This document shows, in pieces, positions 13,705-14,336 of a stretch of DNA of 14,336 nt. The notes beneath the pieces are model-generated. The model was not told the DNA's origin and did no database searches. It saw only the letters and a list, made by a program, of their open reading frames with translations. The stretch is from assembly GCA_965656605.1 (NCBI GenBank), contig CBFHLC010000052.1, positions 1 through 14,336 on the forward strand, read 5' to 3'. Origin of the DNA: Litorivicinus sp965656605 (GTDB lineage: Bacteria; Pseudomonadota; Gammaproteobacteria; Pseudomonadales; Litorivicinaceae). The number at the start of each line of letters is the position of its first letter. Position 1 is the stretch's first letter. The position numbers and the translations under genes are program-made.

Positions 13705-13803
13705 AGCTCTCTCTGTGCGCTTATTGGCGACATTGCACCATTGCACTTGCACCCTGTCCAGCAATCGAAAATGCTGGCTTACAAATTGTACAAGGCCCCG
13801 TTT
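13705..13803. promoter_or_regulatory. Divergent intergenic region with three TTGCAC repeats
   Basis: This 99-bp gap between the DUF3429-dinB pair and the PhnD-like gene must hold the promoters of both. TTGCAC occurs at 13733-13738, 13741-13746 and 13747-13752, and a perfect 8-bp palindrome TTGTACAA lies at 13786-13793 next to the AAGG ribosome site. I could not place a convincing -35/-10 pair in either direction. Confidence 0.35.
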
Positions 13804-14336
13804 ATGTTTCGCCTACTTCTGATCGCCGCACTCGGCTTTAGCCTTCCGGCAAGGGCACTGGATTTAATCCTGCCCGAGTACCGTAACGACAGCTTTAACC
13901 AGTCGGTATTGTTGTCTTGGCAGGATCACCTAGAAGGCCTTGCCACCGTCAATGCTCGGATCACAACGCCGCTACCCCAAGTGGTGCGAACACTCGAGCG
14001 CAAGGCAGCGTCTGCTGCATTGATCGAAATACCACCGGTGTTCTATCACCGCGCCCTTGAGCTGGGATGGACACCGTTGAGCAGCCTGCGTGAACCGGGC
14101 TACATGATTCAGCACGCGCTACCCGAAACCGACGACATCAAGACCATCGGAACCCCGCCGCGCGCAACGATTGCGGCACGGATCGCTACCCAGATCACAC
14201 CCGGGCCTTTTGTTGAATTCAAAGACCACGAGCATTGCATCCGTGCGGTGGCTAGCACCCAGGTGGATGCCTGCGTCACCGCGGCGCGCTTCGTCAAAGC
14301 CTACAGCGAGCGCTTTGGCATTGAGTTTGAGACGAT
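13804..14336 (+). CDS. PhnD-like periplasmic substrate-binding protein (3' end beyond window)
   Basis: The frame is open to the right edge, giving 177 residues of an incomplete protein. ATG 13804 is preferred over the in-frame ATG 13771 because AAGG lies 8 nt upstream and it gives a clean signal peptide (MFRLLLIAALGFSLPARA, cleavage after residue 18). The mature part resembles type 2 periplasmic binding proteins of the phosphate/phosphonate PhnD-like group: an early SVLLSWQDHLE helix, an ALIEIPPVFYHRALELGW segment, and the hallmark-like HEHCIRAVASTQVDACVTA (Cys145, Asp155, Cys157), similar to the HxxCxxxVxxGxxDA pattern of that group. Ligand cannot be deduced. Such stand-alone genes may serve transporters or sensor systems whose partners could lie downstream. 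Confidence 0.7.
   Translation, partial: MFRLLLIAALGFSLPARALDLILPEYRNDSFNQSVLLSWQDHLEGLATVNARITTPLPQVVRTLERKAASAALIEIPPVFYHRALELGWTPLSSLREPGYMIQHALPETDDIKTIGTPPRATIAARIATQITPGPFVEFKDHEHCIRAVASTQVDACVTAARFVKAYSERFGIEFET

Noticed and set aside
13771..13803. Earlier ATG for the PhnD-like protein
   Set aside because: It would add eleven polar residues ahead of the signal peptide and lacks a ribosome site, while ATG 13804 has AAGG at a good distance.

Overview
The window looks like a chromosomal stretch of a gammaproteobacterium, probably marine or oceanospirillales-like. This rests on the protein character of GuaB, GuaA, XseA and DinB, the guaB-guaA pair divergent from xseA, and a DUF3429-dinB pair; the exact genus cannot be read from the sequence. 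It divides into an accessory surface-adhesion locus (about 1-5600) and a housekeeping segment (about 5690-14336). No tRNA, rRNA, CRISPR array or insertion sequence was seen.

Adhesion locus. On the minus strand a TolC-family outer-membrane protein (761 aa, TTG start) is followed 8 nt later by the 5' part of a giant surface protein that runs off the left edge. The visible 455 residues of that protein hold an N-terminal DUF4347 domain and then bacterial Ig-like repeats, the usual layout of type I-secreted adhesins. The TolC protein is unusual: about 320 residues of Pro/Val/Ala/Glu-rich sequence, including fourteen 7-residue repeats and an (Ala-Gln)6 tract, lie between its signal peptide and the TolC fold. 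Divergent from it is a 177-aa protein of unknown function. Their 244-bp shared intergenic region carries four TTAA motifs spaced exactly 11 bp apart, a layout typical of OmpR/PhoB-type response-regulator sites. Convergent with the unknown gene, with stop codons abutting, is a lipoprotein made of three approximately 100-aa Ig/cadherin-like repeats. It resembles the repeat modules of giant adhesins and may be an accessory surface component.

Housekeeping part. guaB and guaA (IMP to XMP to GMP) form a tight minus-strand operon upstream of the lipoprotein gene. Divergent from guaB is a plus-strand cluster: xseA (exonuclease VII large subunit), a secreted M23 peptidase whose start lies 62 nt inside xseA, and a CBS-pair plus degenerate GGDEF protein. 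The last has lost the GGDEF active-site signature (EAGKW) but keeps an RxxD inhibitory-site motif exactly five residues before it, which suggests a c-di-GMP receptor rather than a synthase. Convergent with it is a minus-strand group: a DUF3429 membrane protein, dinB (Pol IV, coupled by a GTGA overlap), and a small basic protein whose stop codon shares the palindromic TTAA with the CBS/GGDEF gene. At the right edge a divergent PhnD-like periplasmic binding protein begins and is cut by the window end.

The most interesting points are the adhesin/extended-TolC operon with its regulatory array, the caspase-like His/Cys pair in the DUF4347 domain, and the I-site-retaining pseudo-GGDEF protein. A functional link between the c-di-GMP candidate and the adhesin is inference only.
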